Positions 8,233 to 19,384 of a stretch of DNA of 64,000 nucleotides are shown here, one piece after another; within the stretch, counting starts at the first letter, position 1, and every line of letters begins with the position of its first letter. The notes under the pieces are model-generated. The model was not told where the DNA came from. It did not search any database and saw only the letters and a list, made by a program, of their open reading frames with translations. Made by a program: the position numbers and the translations under genes. Source of the DNA: Limnohabitans sp. MMS-10A-178 (GTDB lineage: Bacteria; Pseudomonadota; Gammaproteobacteria; Burkholderiales; Burkholderiaceae_C); assembly GCF_003063375.1 (NCBI RefSeq), contig NZ_NERY01000002.1:248001-312000 (forward strand), written 5' to 3'.

Positions 8233-10833
8233 TTATAGCGCCTGTGTAAGGCGGAAGTACACCTGACGGCCGAGAGCATCATACAAGCTGAAGTTCCAAG
8301 GACGGCCATCATAAGTGATGAGCTGTGGCAACTTGCCTTCAAGGTTACGCACGCCAACCGAGACTGTGGTCTTGGTGGGGTGGCGGTAAGTGACGCTCAG
8401 ATTGGTCGTCATGTAAGCTTTGGTGTGTGTGCTTGCTGCACCCAAGTTCTGGGCTGCGATGTGATTGAATGACAAAGCAGTTTGAACGCGTTGGTAAGTC
8501 CACATGTTGGACAAGCTCCAGCGTGTGCCAGGATTGCCCTGATAACCAATCAGATTTTCACCATCATTAATTGTGTACGAATTAACGTTGCTGTACTGAA
8601 GCAGGTTCTGCAAGCGACCCATGTCACCCAGTTTGAAGTCGGTTCTAGCAGTGAGGTCATAACCGTTGGTGTCAACAGTACCCTCATTCACTGAGCCCCT
8701 TACAAGTGAGGTAATAGCGCCAGTAGCTGGGTCGCGATTGACTGCAAAAGATGGTGGCAGAGGACCTAAGGTGGGGTTCAGTCTCCGATTGATCACAGTC
8801 TGTGCAGACAAAGAGGCAATACGGTTTTCGATGCCGATATTGTAAGCATCTGCAGTCAGGCTAATCCAATTGACTGGCTTAAAGATCACACCAAATGACT
8901 TCTGTTTAGAAGTCTCGGGGCCAAGAAGACCGTTTGCAATGACTGTGCCGTCTACCTGAATTTGAGGCTTAACACCTGCTTTGCCGCCCCAGTTGTTACA
9001 CTGCGTGAGCGTATAACCGTAGGACATGCAGGTAGCGTCGTCAGTGATTGAATCCGCAGAGAAAGAAGGCTTCTGGGTCAAAATATCAAGCGTCGGCACA
9101 CGGAATCCCTCAGAGACAGATCCACGAACTGTCAATGTGGGCATTGGCTGCCAGCGAGCAGAAATCTTGGGAGAATCTGCAGTAGCGTTTCCGCCAGGGC
9201 CATTTTTGTAGGTGTCTCTGCGGGCTGCAACGTTCATTTCAAGATTCTTCAGCACGGGCAAGGAAACTTCGAAGAAAGAAGAGACCGAATCACGAGATCC
9301 TGCACTTGAGTTACCAGCGGAGCCTTCAATAATGCCAGCTTCTGACTGTGGATCGTATTGATCAGAGAATTTCTCTCTGCGGGCTTCAAAACCCACCAAT
9401 GCCATTACATTGCGGCCATCAATCTTAGCCAGTGGCTTAGAGACAGTGGCAAAAGTTTCTTGTGAATCCCAGATACTTTCGCGTGCGAGGGTTGCCTTAA
9501 TTGAGTTCAGAATATCGGCGGAGTTACCGAATGGATCCATGATGTTGTAGCCACCCACCTTGTTGAGAGATTGCTCAAGCAGCGGGCGAACAATGTAGCC
9601 TCTTCCCAGCTCTAGATATTTGTACTTTTCAGATCTGAAGCCTGCGTCAACATTGACATCACCAAAAATGGTACCTCTGGTACCACCCATGAATGAACTT
9701 ACAAGAGAGTCGGTGCTGGTATCACGTGAGCCAGCAGCCGCCATACGGTGGCGAAGGGCAAGACCATTAGGACTTGCAGCTGCCAAACCGGGTGTAGCGC
9801 CTGTAATTGCAAGGTATGCAGGACTGGTAGGGGAAAGAATAGCGTTTACTGGGGTGGCTGCATAGCGACCAAAACTATCGATGTTGCTTGCGCTAACGGA
9901 TGAATAAATAGTCCAATCGTCATTGACGTTGAATTCGCCGTTGACGAAGAGAGACTTGTTTCCGATGGCAGCTTCGTTTGCAGCGGAAGCGTTGAAATTG
10001 AAGGAGCACAGGTTAGTGGCCGTACCTGGGGCAGTATTCCAAAAGTCTCCTTGAGTACATCCAAAACCAGGAACTGCCGCAAATGCGCCAGTAGCACCAG
10101 TGCCACTGGCGTTCAATTTCGCGTAGTTATTACCGAAACTAGAAACGCCTTTTACATCGCCACCAATTTGATTACGGGTAAAAATCATTTCGCGCTTGTT
10201 CAATGAAGCGCCAGCGAACAAACGACCAAGGGAACCAGATGTACCCATTAAGAGCGACATTTCTCTTGTGTCACCACCAACGACTGATGGATTGCCGCTG
10301 CCGTAGTTAAATTGAACGCCGTTGAAGTTTTTGCGAGTGATCACGTTAACCACGCCGCCGATAGCGTCCGTTCCATAGATAGCAGATGCGCCATCACTCA
10401 GGATTTCAATTCGCTCAACCGCAGCCAAAGGAATTTGGTTCAAGTCTTGTACTGAACCAGTATAAGGAGCTTTAGAAATACGACGACCGTCTACCAGAAC
10501 CAAAGTACGGTTGGAACCCAGACCGCGCAGGTCAATGTCTGACAAGGCTTGAGCAGAGTTACCAGACTGGGGCTTTGTATTGCCAAAGGATGAGAAGTTT
10601 GAATCGCGAAGCAGCTCAGCCACAGAAATTTGACCGCTTGCCTCAATGGCTGTTCGGTCAATGATGGTGACTGGTGAGGCACCTTCAGTTGCTGCAGTCT
10701 TCAGGCGCGAACCAGTGATCACAAGTTGGTTGTCTGTAGAAGCGGCTTGCTGAGCGAAAGCGCTGGGTGCAATCAATGCTCCTAGGGCTAACATGCAGGC
10801 CGTGGTGATTTTTGTCTTTTTTAGCATTCGCAC
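8233..10833 (-). CDS. TonB-dependent outer-membrane receptor
   Basis: The protein has 866 residues. AGGAG eight bases before the GTG at 10833 favours that start, although an ATG two codons later is also possible. A signal peptide (residues 1-27, ends SAFA) precedes LVITGSRL, a plug domain (about 45-165: PVTIIDRTAIEASGQ, SDIDLRGLGSNRTLVLVDG, IEILSDGASAIYGTDAIGGV) and a long beta-barrel ending in ALGRQVYFRLTQAL. It would import a scarce ligand using the TonB-ExbBD system; no ligand can be named. An S9 peptidase and two modifying enzymes downstream make a peptide or modified peptide a reasonable guess. Expression could start from the AT-rich gap at 10834-11067. Confidence 0.92.
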   Translation of the reverse strand: MRMLKKTKITTACMLALGALIAPSAFAQQAASTDNQLVITGSRLKTAATEGASPVTIIDRTAIEASGQISVAELLRDSNFSSFGNTKPQSGNSAQALSDIDLRGLGSNRTLVLVDGRRISKAPYTGSVQDLNQIPLAAVERIEILSDGASAIYGTDAIGGVVNVITRKNFNGVQFNYGSGNPSVVGGDTREMSLLMGTSGSLGRLFAGASLNKREMIFTRNQIGGDVKGVSSFGNNYAKLNASGTGATGAFAAVPGFGCTQGDFWNTAPGTATNLCSFNFNASAANEAAIGNKSLFVNGEFNVNDDWTIYSSVSASNIDSFGRYAATPVNAILSPTSPAYLAITGATPGLAAASPNGLALRHRMAAAGSRDTSTDSLVSSFMGGTRGTIFGDVNVDAGFRSEKYKYLELGRGYIVRPLLEQSLNKVGGYNIMDPFGNSADILNSIKATLARESIWDSQETFATVSKPLAKIDGRNVMALVGFEARREKFSDQYDPQSEAGIIEGSAGNSSAGSRDSVSSFFEVSLPVLKNLEMNVAARRDTYKNGPGGNATADSPKISARWQPMPTLTVRGSVSEGFRVPTLDILTQKPSFSADSITDDATCMSYGYTLTQCNNWGGKAGVKPQIQVDGTVIANGLLGPETSKQKSFGVIFKPVNWISLTADAYNIGIENRIASLSAQTVINRRLNPTLGPLPPSFAVNRDPATGAITSLVRGSVNEGTVDTNGYDLTARTDFKLGDMGRLQNLLQYSNVNSYTINDGENLIGYQGNPGTRWSLSNMWTYQRVQTALSFNHIAAQNLGAASTHTKAYMTTNLSVTYRHPTKTTVSVGVRNLEGKLPQLITYDGRPWNFSLYDALGRQVYFRLTQAL

Positions 10834-11067
10834 TGTTCGAACTCCTAAATGTTGTTGAAATGAATAGCCAAAGTTAAATGTGTCAATTTGATAAAATTAG
10901 CTACTTTGTTACTTTAATACACCACTTTTAATAAAGTCAACAAAATTTAATTTAATTAGGGTAAGTGTTATATTTCTCCCACTTAGAAGTAAAGAGCGAT
11001 CTTTTTTGGCATGCAAATTTAACCAATTTGTAAGCTCGTGTTTCCCTAAAAGAACAGGAGACAATTC
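10834..11067. other. AT-rich divergent intergenic region
   Basis: This is the longest gene-free stretch in the window, lying between the TonB receptor and the tannase-family gene. Leftward, weak candidates are TTGTTG or TTGACT with TATTAA (18 or 15 bp apart). Rightward, an extended -10 is visible at 10966-10974. No RNA gene or clear dyad was found. Confidence 0.5.
10966..10974 (+). promoter_or_regulatory. Possible extended -10 for the tannase-family gene
   Basis: TGTTATATT matches an extended -10 (TGn then TATATT). No good -35 is seen, only TTTAAT at the right distance. A leader of about 85 bases would follow. Confidence 0.3.
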
Positions 11068-12795
11068 ATGTTACTGAAAAGCTCTTTGACTGCCATCGCA
11101 ATCATGGCACTTGCTGGTTGTAGTTCCATTGGCTTAAGCGATGCGCCCCCACAACTTTCCCCCGCCAAGGGCGCTGCCCTTGTCCAATGCAGCAGTTTGC
11201 TGAGCTTTAGCTTCAGCAACACCAAAATAACGGCTGCCCGCGAAGTAGCCTCTGGCGTTCTCAAAAATGCGGGTCAACCCTTAGCTGAACACTGCCAAGT
11301 CTCTGGACATATGAATCAGCGCATCAGTCCTGTAGATGGTCAAACCTATGCCATTGGTTTTGAAATGCGTCTGCCACGAGATTGGAGCGGTCGATTTCTA
11401 TTCCAAGGCAATGGCGGAACCGACGGCAACGTTGTAACTGCAGACGGTGGCTCTTCCATGGGCAGCGGCGGCCTTTTACGCAACGGCTTGCAGCATGGCT
11501 TTGCCATTATCAGCTCCGATGCCGGACATACTGCCGCTCAAAACCCTCTCTTCGGACGGGATCCTCAAGCCCGACTGGACTACGGTTACCAAGCTGTCGG
11601 ATCACTGACCCCTATGGCCAAAGCGCTGATTCAAGCAGCTTATGGCAAAGGCCCCGATCGCTCCTACATTGGTGGCACCTCCAACGGCGGCCGTCATGCT
11701 TTGGTGGCAGCTTCGCGCTACGCCAAAGATTACGACGGAATTCTTGCCAACGCACCTGGCATTTATCTGCCCAGGGCCTCCGTGGCCAATCTATCGCATG
11801 TCAAGCGCTGGGACTCCGTGGCTACCAGCAAAACGAGCAATGGGCTACCTGACTACGAGTCTGCACTTCCCATGGTGGAACGTCGGCTGATTGCCAATGC
11901 CATCCTCGCTCATTGCGATGCTTTAGATGGCGCCGTAGATGGCTTGGTACAAGACGCTCAAGCTTGCCGCAAAGCTTTTGACATCCATCGGGATGTACCG
12001 AGTTGTCAAGGACAAAGGGATGGCTCTTGCCTAACCGATGCACAGAAGAGTGTCATTTCTGCTGTTTACGCACCAGTAAAGCGTGCCAATGGAGAACTCT
12101 TTTATGCGGGCTTTCCGTTTGATCCTGGTATTGCACATCCAGGCTGGGGAGAGTGGAAATTTCGCAATTCGGTTCGCACCGCACGCAACCCCGTTTCTGT
12201 GGGCTACATTTTCTCTACCCCTCCCAACCCCGACTTAAGCATGGCGACCGACACGTCAAGAGCAGCGGCCTATGCGCTCAGCTTTGACTTCGAGCGCGAG
12301 GCTCCCAAAATCTTTGCAACAGACGCTCTTAATAAGGAAAGTGGCCTAGCATTGATGTCACCTCCCAATGCCACACAGTTGAATGAACTTCGCAACAGAG
12401 GCGGCAAGATCATTGTGGTTCATGGTACGTCCGACCCCATTTTCTCCATTGACGATACCGCTGCGTGGTATCAGGCACTTGACGCTCACCATGGCGGTAA
12501 GGCCAACCGTTTTGCTAGATTTTTCCCAGTGCCGGGTATGGGGCACTCTCGAGGCGGACCCGCTACAGACCAGTTCGATGCGTTGAGTGCGTTGGTCGAT
12601 TGGGTAGAGCTGGGCAAAGCACCCGAAAGCATTTTGGCTGCCTCAAGAGGTCCGGGCAATGTGGGCGGTGCCAATGCCGATGTGCCAAGCACGTGGCCAA
12701 GCAACCGAACACGACCCTTGTGCCCCTATCCTTTGGTGGCTCGATACAAATCAGGCGACAAAGAGCAGGCAAGCAGTTACCAATGCACTCAATAA
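11068..12795 (+). CDS. Tannase/feruloyl esterase-family lipoprotein
   Basis: The 575-residue product starts at an ATG with AGGAG seven bases upstream. Residues 1-18 form a lipoprotein signal (MALAGC, Cys18). The alpha/beta-hydrolase has nucleophile Ser205 in GGTSNGG, Asp456 in VHGTSDP and His493 in GMGHSRGG, and it follows the tannase/feruloyl esterase layout with FQGNGGTDG near 112. Known members hydrolyse gallate or hydroxycinnamate esters of plant material, fitting a freshwater heterotroph using humic or plant-derived matter. The two Cys residues usually next to the catalytic Ser and His in this family are Thr204 and Ser494 here, so substrate preference may differ. It ends 10 bp from the converging guaA stop. 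Confidence 0.85.
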   Translation: MLLKSSLTAIAIMALAGCSSIGLSDAPPQLSPAKGAALVQCSSLLSFSFSNTKITAAREVASGVLKNAGQPLAEHCQVSGHMNQRISPVDGQTYAIGFEMRLPRDWSGRFLFQGNGGTDGNVVTADGGSSMGSGGLLRNGLQHGFAIISSDAGHTAAQNPLFGRDPQARLDYGYQAVGSLTPMAKALIQAAYGKGPDRSYIGGTSNGGRHALVAASRYAKDYDGILANAPGIYLPRASVANLSHVKRWDSVATSKTSNGLPDYESALPMVERRLIANAILAHCDALDGAVDGLVQDAQACRKAFDIHRDVPSCQGQRDGSCLTDAQKSVISAVYAPVKRANGELFYAGFPFDPGIAHPGWGEWKFRNSVRTARNPVSVGYIFSTPPNPDLSMATDTSRAAAYALSFDFEREAPKIFATDALNKESGLALMSPPNATQLNELRNRGGKIIVVHGTSDPIFSIDDTAAWYQALDAHHGGKANRFARFFPVPGMGHSRGGPATDQFDALSALVDWVELGKAPESILAASRGPGNVGGANADVPSTWPSNRTRPLCPYPLVARYKSGDKEQASSYQCTQ

Positions 12796-12805
12796 GGTTG
12801 AGGCC

Positions 12806-14419
12806 TTATTCCCACTCAATGGTGGCGGGCGGTTTGCTGCTCACGTCATAGGTTACTCGGTTGATACCGCGCACTTCATTGATGATGCGACCCGAAACTT
12901 TCTTCAGCAAGGCATAAGGCAATTCTGCCCAATCGGCTGTCATAAAGTCGGAGGTCTGAACGGCGCGCAATGCCACCACATAATCGTAAGTGCGGCCATC
13001 GCCCATCACACCAACGCTCTTCACCGGTAAAAACACCGTGAAGGCTTGGCTAGTGAGGTCGTACCATGACTTGCCTTTGTCGTCGGTGAAGTTGCGCAAT
13101 TCTTCGATGAAGATGGCATCGGCGCGTCGCAGCAAATCTGCATATTCTTTTTTCACTTCGCCCAAAATGCGCACGCCCAAACCGGGGCCTGGGAAGGGGT
13201 GGCGATAAACCATCTCGCGTGGCAAGCCTAGAGCAACACCAAGTTCGCGCACTTCATCTTTAAAGAGTTCGCGCAATGGCTCTAACAATTTCAAACCCAA
13301 TTGCTCTGGCAAACCGCCCACGTTGTGGTGGCTTTTGATGGTGACAGCTTTCTTACTTTTGGCACCCCCCGATTCAATGACGTCTGGGTAAATGGTGCCC
13401 TGCGCCAAGAAACTTGCGCCCTTGTGACCGCCAGTGCCCGCTTTCAATTTGGCCGCTTCGTCTTTGAACACATCAACAAACAAGCCACCAATGATTTTGC
13501 GTTTTTGTTCAGGTTCACTGACACCGGCCAACTTGCCTAAAAACAAATCGCTGGCATTGACGCGAATAACGCGCGCATGCAATTTGCCCTCGAACATTTC
13601 CATGACCATATCGCCTTCGTTCAAACGCAAAAGCCCATGGTCTACAAATACACAAGTAAGCTGATCGCCAATGGCGCGGTGAATGAGGGCCGCTGCCACA
13701 GAAGAATCGACACCACCAGACAAGCCCAAAATGACTTCTTCATCGCCAACTTGTTCGCGAATTTTGGCAACGGCTTCTTCGATGTAATTGCCCATGATCC
13801 AATCGGGGCTTGCTTTGCAAATGTCCAGAACAAATCGATTCAAAAGCGCTTGGCCTTGAATGGTGTGCGTCACTTCTGGGTGAAACTGCACCGCATAAAA
13901 TCGTCGCGCTTCATCGGCCATGCCCGCAATAGGACAAGCTGGCGTAGAGGCCATCACTTTGAATCCTGCAGGCAGTTGAGTAACCTTGTCGCCATGGCTC
14001 ATCCACACCTTGAGCATGCCGTGACCTTCTGGCGTGGCAAAGTCTTCAATGCCCTTAAGTAGTTCTGTATGACCATGCGCTCGCACTTCAGCATAGCCAA
14101 ATTCACGGGTCTGACCAGCTTCTACTTTGCCGCCCAACTGCTCAGCCATGGTTTGCATGCCATAGCAAATACCCAGAACAGGTATTCCCAATTCAAACAC
14201 AGCATCAGGTGCGCGATCGTCTACTTCGTAAACGCTGGCGTGTGAACCCGACAAAATAATGCCTTTAAGGTTGCCGTCTTTGGCGTAATCACGAACCCAG
14301 TCGCTGGTGACATCGCATGGATGCACTTCACAAAACACATGGGCTTCTCGAACGCGGCGCGCAATGAGTTGCGTCACTTGTGAGCCAAAGTCGAGGATCA
14401 GAATTTTGGAGTGCTGCAT
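12806..14419 (-). CDS. guaA: GMP synthase (glutamine-hydrolysing)
   Basis: This 537-residue cytoplasmic enzyme converts XMP, glutamine and ATP to GMP. The class I amidotransferase domain (about 1-200) has Cys85 in GICYGMQ and His180/Glu182 in QFHPEVTH. The ATP pyrophosphatase domain has the P-loop GLSGGVDSS (about 232-240), and the C-terminal dimerisation domain ends with IEWE as in other GuaA proteins. It lies 49 bp behind guaB, the usual guaBA order, so the two steps from IMP to GMP are made together. Confidence 0.98.
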   Translation of the reverse strand: MQHSKILILDFGSQVTQLIARRVREAHVFCEVHPCDVTSDWVRDYAKDGNLKGIILSGSHASVYEVDDRAPDAVFELGIPVLGICYGMQTMAEQLGGKVEAGQTREFGYAEVRAHGHTELLKGIEDFATPEGHGMLKVWMSHGDKVTQLPAGFKVMASTPACPIAGMADEARRFYAVQFHPEVTHTIQGQALLNRFVLDICKASPDWIMGNYIEEAVAKIREQVGDEEVILGLSGGVDSSVAAALIHRAIGDQLTCVFVDHGLLRLNEGDMVMEMFEGKLHARVIRVNASDLFLGKLAGVSEPEQKRKIIGGLFVDVFKDEAAKLKAGTGGHKGASFLAQGTIYPDVIESGGAKSKKAVTIKSHHNVGGLPEQLGLKLLEPLRELFKDEVRELGVALGLPREMVYRHPFPGPGLGVRILGEVKKEYADLLRRADAIFIEELRNFTDDKGKSWYDLTSQAFTVFLPVKSVGVMGDGRTYDYVVALRAVQTSDFMTADWAELPYALLKKVSGRIINEVRGINRVTYDVSSKPPATIEWE

Positions 14420-14468
14420 GGAACGGTCAGTATCAAAAAAATAGTGTCAGATGAAGCCAAGCACTGAA

Positions 14469-16322
<1,854 letters not shown>

Positions 16323-16323
<1 letters not shown>

Positions 16324-16775
16324 CAAGCGCTTTCAGTGCCATAAACCTGTTCTGCGCGTTTGACAAATGCATCCACCAAGCTGGCTGCAATTTTGTCAAA
16401 AACTGGCCCCACGACTGCTGCCAATGCGGCACTTGAAAAACCATATTCAAGCGACAAGGTGACTTTGCAAGCACGTTGAGAATTGTCGCCTACAGGGTCG
16501 AAGGTCCACTTACCATCTAAATTCGAAAATGGACCCTGGACCAACTTCATGTGAATTTCGTGATTCAGGATGTGTGTGTTGTGAGTCACAAAGATTTGAC
16601 TGACACCCGCCACGCCAATTCCTACCTCTGCATCCATGCCTTGCTCATTGAATTGCAGCACTTTGGAATGGTTGCACCAAGGTAAAAAGTTCACATACTG
16701 GTCAACATCCGTGACAAGCCGAAACATTTCCTCTGGGGTGTACCAGATGAGAACAGATTTGAGGAGTTTCTTCAT
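16323..16775 (-). CDS. ratA: RatA-like START/coenzyme Q-binding family protein
   Basis: The ATG at 16775 (MKKLLKSVLIWYTPEEMF) gives 150 residues, the normal size; the frame is open for 19 more codons without similarity. The sequence has the family pattern of YTPEEMFRLVTDVDQYVNFLPWC and ends in the helix DAFVKRAEQVYG. Members of this polyketide cyclase/START-like family include E. coli RatA and ubiquinone-binding Coq10 proteins; toxin activity should not be assumed here. It faces smpB and is translationally coupled to rnfH. Confidence 0.93.
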
Positions 16776-16796
16776 ACAATAAGACTTGTTCTGCTG

Positions 16797-16826
16797 ATTG
16801 TAATTTCTCAGAGACCTCTCTTGCAA
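16797..16826 (-). promoter_or_regulatory. Probable promoter of ratA-rnfH
   Basis: Leftward TTGCAA, an 18-bp spacer and TACAAT lie 22 bp upstream of the ratA start, inside the 88-bp gap shared with the divergent smpB gene. Confidence 0.5.
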
Positions 16827-16863
16827 ATTCAATCAGGGCAAACACCTTACTCACCCCATTCAG

Positions 16864-17355
16864 ATGGCTACATCCCCTTCCAAAAACAAAGGGCCTGGTA
16901 AATCAGGGCTCATTGCCGAAAACAAAAAAGCAGCGTTTGACTACTTTTTTGAAGAAAGGCATGAGTGCGGCATGGTGTTGGAAGGTTGGGAAGTTAAGGC
17001 TGTGCGCGAAGGCAAAGTTCAATTGACCGACGGCTACGTGGTCATTCGAAACAAAGAGATGTTCATCATTGGGTGTTTGATCAACCCCCTTAAAACGGCT
17101 TCCACCCACGTCAACCCAGAAGCGGCTCGCACACGCAAACTGCTTTTAAAACGCGACGAAATTGATCGACTCACCAGCAAGGTGGAACAAAAAGGATTCA
17201 CCTTGGTGCCCATCAATTTGCATTGGAAAACTGGGTTTATCAAATGCGAAGTAGCTTTGGCTAAAGGCAAAGCCGAGCACGACAAGCGAGATACCATCAA
17301 AGACCGTGAAGGCAAACGCGAGGTAGAGCGCGCCATGAAAAGCCGCAATCGCTAA
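16864..17355 (+). CDS. smpB: SsrA-binding protein SmpB
   Basis: The product has 163 residues. SmpB binds tmRNA and brings it to stalled ribosomes for trans-translation. The core [29 protein letters not shown] region, the middle [20 protein letters not shown] and the basic C-terminal tail ([26 protein letters not shown]) that enters the decoding site are all present. The divergent arrangement with ratA is conserved in many proteobacteria. The tmRNA gene itself is not in this window. Confidence 0.98.
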   Translation: MATSPSKNKGPGKSGLIAENKKAAFDYFFEERHECGMVLEGWEVKAVREGKVQLTDGYVVIRNKEMFIIGCLINPLKTASTHVNPEAARTRKLLLKRDEIDRLTSKVEQKGFTLVPINLHWKTGFIKCEVALAKGKAEHDKRDTIKDREGKREVERAMKSRNR

Positions 17356-17362
17356 TCAGTCC

Positions 17363-18478
17363 TTAAACCAGGTGTCGAAGCGGGTGGGTCTCGGGTGTCC
17401 ACGGACTTTGAAAGAACAAAGGCCATTCATCTTGTGCCACCTCAGAAAGGTGCGCATGCGACCATTTGGGATGATGGTCCTTGTCAATGGCCAAGGCTCG
17501 AATGCCTTCCACCGTTTCGCTCTTCGCTCTGAGGTGGAAACAATGGTGAACAAGATCTCTTTCCATGCGAAGATCATCCGCCAAGCCCATGCTTCGGGCT
17601 TTGCGAATTTGCGCCAGAACCACATGCACCATCAAGGGCGAAGCCTTGTTCAAACTGGCTAAGGCTTGGGCTGCCCAAGTGGAATTGTCTTGTTCAAGGG
17701 CTAAGCTAATTTCCAGCGGACTGGCCAAAGAAAAACATTTGTCGATAGCCGCTTTGTCGGGAAACTGAGAAGGTTCAAACTTGGTAAATTGACTTTGCAG
17801 CCAGCGCTCAACAGCTTCACCGCTTTCAAAGGGCGTGCTCAGGAGTGTTTTCCAGATGAGCGGTAGCCTTTGTGTTTCGATCAAACCATCGGCAAGGCCA
17901 GCCAAGATGGCTTGATGACCACTGATTTTTTGGCCCGTGAGACCTAAATATTCACCCACGTAACCAGGGCATCTGCTCAAGAAATAGCCACCACCCACAT
18001 CGGGAAAAAGACCAATGTGTGTTTCTGGCATGGCCATTTGCGTCTTCTCGGTCACGATGCGAACACTCGCGCCTTGACTGATGCCCATGCCGCCACCCAT
18101 AACCACGCCATCCATGAAAGCGATGTAGGGCTTGGAATAAGTGTGAATCAAATGATTCAATGCGTATTCTTCGGTGAAGAAGTCGCCCAAGCTGCTGTCA
18201 CCTGCCAATGCAGCTTGGTGAAAAAACCGAATGTCTCCGCCAGCACAAAAATGTCCGAACGGGCCTTCCTTGCCTTGCCCCCTAACCAAGACGGCCAACA
18301 CTTGAGGGTTGTTTTGAAAATCAAGCAATGCCGTCGTGAGCAGACGCACCATGTCGAGCGTGAGTGCATTCAAGGCCTTGGGTCGATTCAATGTGATGCA
18401 CCCCACTCTGCCAACCACCTCTTGAAGAACCAAATCTTCAGAGCCTGTGCCTGCACTGTTGATATTTTTATCAGACAT
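17363..18478 (-). CDS. Enoyl-CoA hydratase/isomerase family, 3-hydroxyisobutyryl-CoA hydrolase-like
   Basis: The start is placed at the ATG at 18478, which overlaps the upstream permease stop by 8 nt (ATGTCTGA), giving 371 residues. The crotonase core contains LNRPKALNALT (about 30-40), FCAGGDI (about 77-83), VMGGGMG (about 126-132) and MPETHIGLFPDVGGG (about 150-164). The last motif and the extended C-terminal part are typical of 3-hydroxyisobutyryl-CoA hydrolases of valine breakdown rather than plain hydratases. No other valine catabolic genes are close by, so the substrate is an inference. It ends 7 bp from the converging smpB stop. Confidence 0.85.
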   Translation of the reverse strand: MSDKNINSAGTGSEDLVLQEVVGRVGCITLNRPKALNALTLDMVRLLTTALLDFQNNPQVLAVLVRGQGKEGPFGHFCAGGDIRFFHQAALAGDSSLGDFFTEEYALNHLIHTYSKPYIAFMDGVVMGGGMGISQGASVRIVTEKTQMAMPETHIGLFPDVGGGYFLSRCPGYVGEYLGLTGQKISGHQAILAGLADGLIETQRLPLIWKTLLSTPFESGEAVERWLQSQFTKFEPSQFPDKAAIDKCFSLASPLEISLALEQDNSTWAAQALASLNKASPLMVHVVLAQIRKARSMGLADDLRMERDLVHHCFHLRAKSETVEGIRALAIDKDHHPKWSHAHLSEVAQDEWPLFFQSPWTPETHPLRHLV

Positions 18479-19358
18479 TGCGTTGTCTCCATCCAAACCA
18501 TTCATTGCCAAACAAGGCAGCAATGACCATGCTGCCACCGATTAAAACGCTGAGCTGAGGTTCTTCATTGGCGCCCCACCACGCCAAAGCAATGCCAAAA
18601 ATAACTTCCAACAATGCCAGCAAGGAAATCTCAGGCGCCTTGAGAACTCTGGCACAAATCACTGACAAAGTACATGGAATAGCCAATTGCACAATGCCCA
18701 ACAAAGCCAATAAACTGATGTCGTGGGTACTGGCTTGTAATGGCCATGCCATTGGCAAAGTCATGAGCGATGAAATGAGCGCACCCAACAAAACAGAAGG
18801 CACTAAATCGATCGAAACGCCCGACCTTTGACTTTGGTGCGTGAGGTTCCATTGTGTGGCGCCCGCCAAAGGAACGCAAAGTGCAATGCCAACGCCTAAA
18901 AGAAAGTTGGGATCGCCTAGTTGCAATTGACTGACAAACATCATGGCAATCCCAGCACCTGCAACGCCAATGGCAAGCCAGGTTCGAAGTGGCAATCTTT
19001 GAGAGGTAAATAGCCAAGCGCCTAGTGCTGTGAGCAGCGGCCCGCAGGCCAATGTGATCAGCACATTGGCAACTGCTGTAAGAGTCAAAGCCATCATGAA
19101 GGCTGTGAACATGATGCTCCAACACAATCCCGATAGCCAAAAGTAGCCATTGCGCCATGGCAACCTTGTCCATACCCGCCAACCTTGCCATGCGGTAAGG
19201 ATGACAATCAAGCCCAAAACTGTGAAGGCACTTCGCCAGAAAGTAATTTCAAACCCCCTCGCCTGCTCAAGGTGACGGGACACTACCCCTGCAATTGACC
19301 ACATCGCAGTCACCAGCACCATCAAGGCAACTGCGTGACCGTGTTTGAGTGTGAGCAC
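18471..19358 (-). CDS. EamA/DMT-family membrane transporter
   Basis: The 295-residue protein starts at GTG 19358 and has about ten hydrophobic segments in two repeats, with the EamA features MVLVTAMWSIAGVVSRHLE at the start and FWRSAFTVLGL soon after, then a second repeat from about residue 150. Members export metabolites such as amino acids; no substrate can be named. Its 3' end overlaps the hydrolase gene by 8 nt, so the two are probably co-translated. It lies 26 bp after typA. Confidence 0.85.
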   Translation of the reverse strand: MLTLKHGHAVALMVLVTAMWSIAGVVSRHLEQARGFEITFWRSAFTVLGLIVILTAWQGWRVWTRLPWRNGYFWLSGLCWSIMFTAFMMALTLTAVANVLITLACGPLLTALGAWLFTSQRLPLRTWLAIGVAGAGIAMMFVSQLQLGDPNFLLGVGIALCVPLAGATQWNLTHQSQRSGVSIDLVPSVLLGALISSLMTLPMAWPLQASTHDISLLALLGIVQLAIPCTLSVICARVLKAPEISLLALLEVIFGIALAWWGANEEPQLSVLIGGSMVIAALFGNEWFGWRQRNV

Positions 19359-19384
19359 AGTGTGCGTCTTTGAAGGGTTATGAC

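Noticed and set aside
3819-10833. Lasso peptide biosynthesis locus
   Set aside because: A TonB receptor with an S9 peptidase recalls lasso isopeptidase loci, but no precursor, transglutaminase-like or cyclase gene was found, and gaps of 115 bp or less hold no small open frame with a plausible leader.
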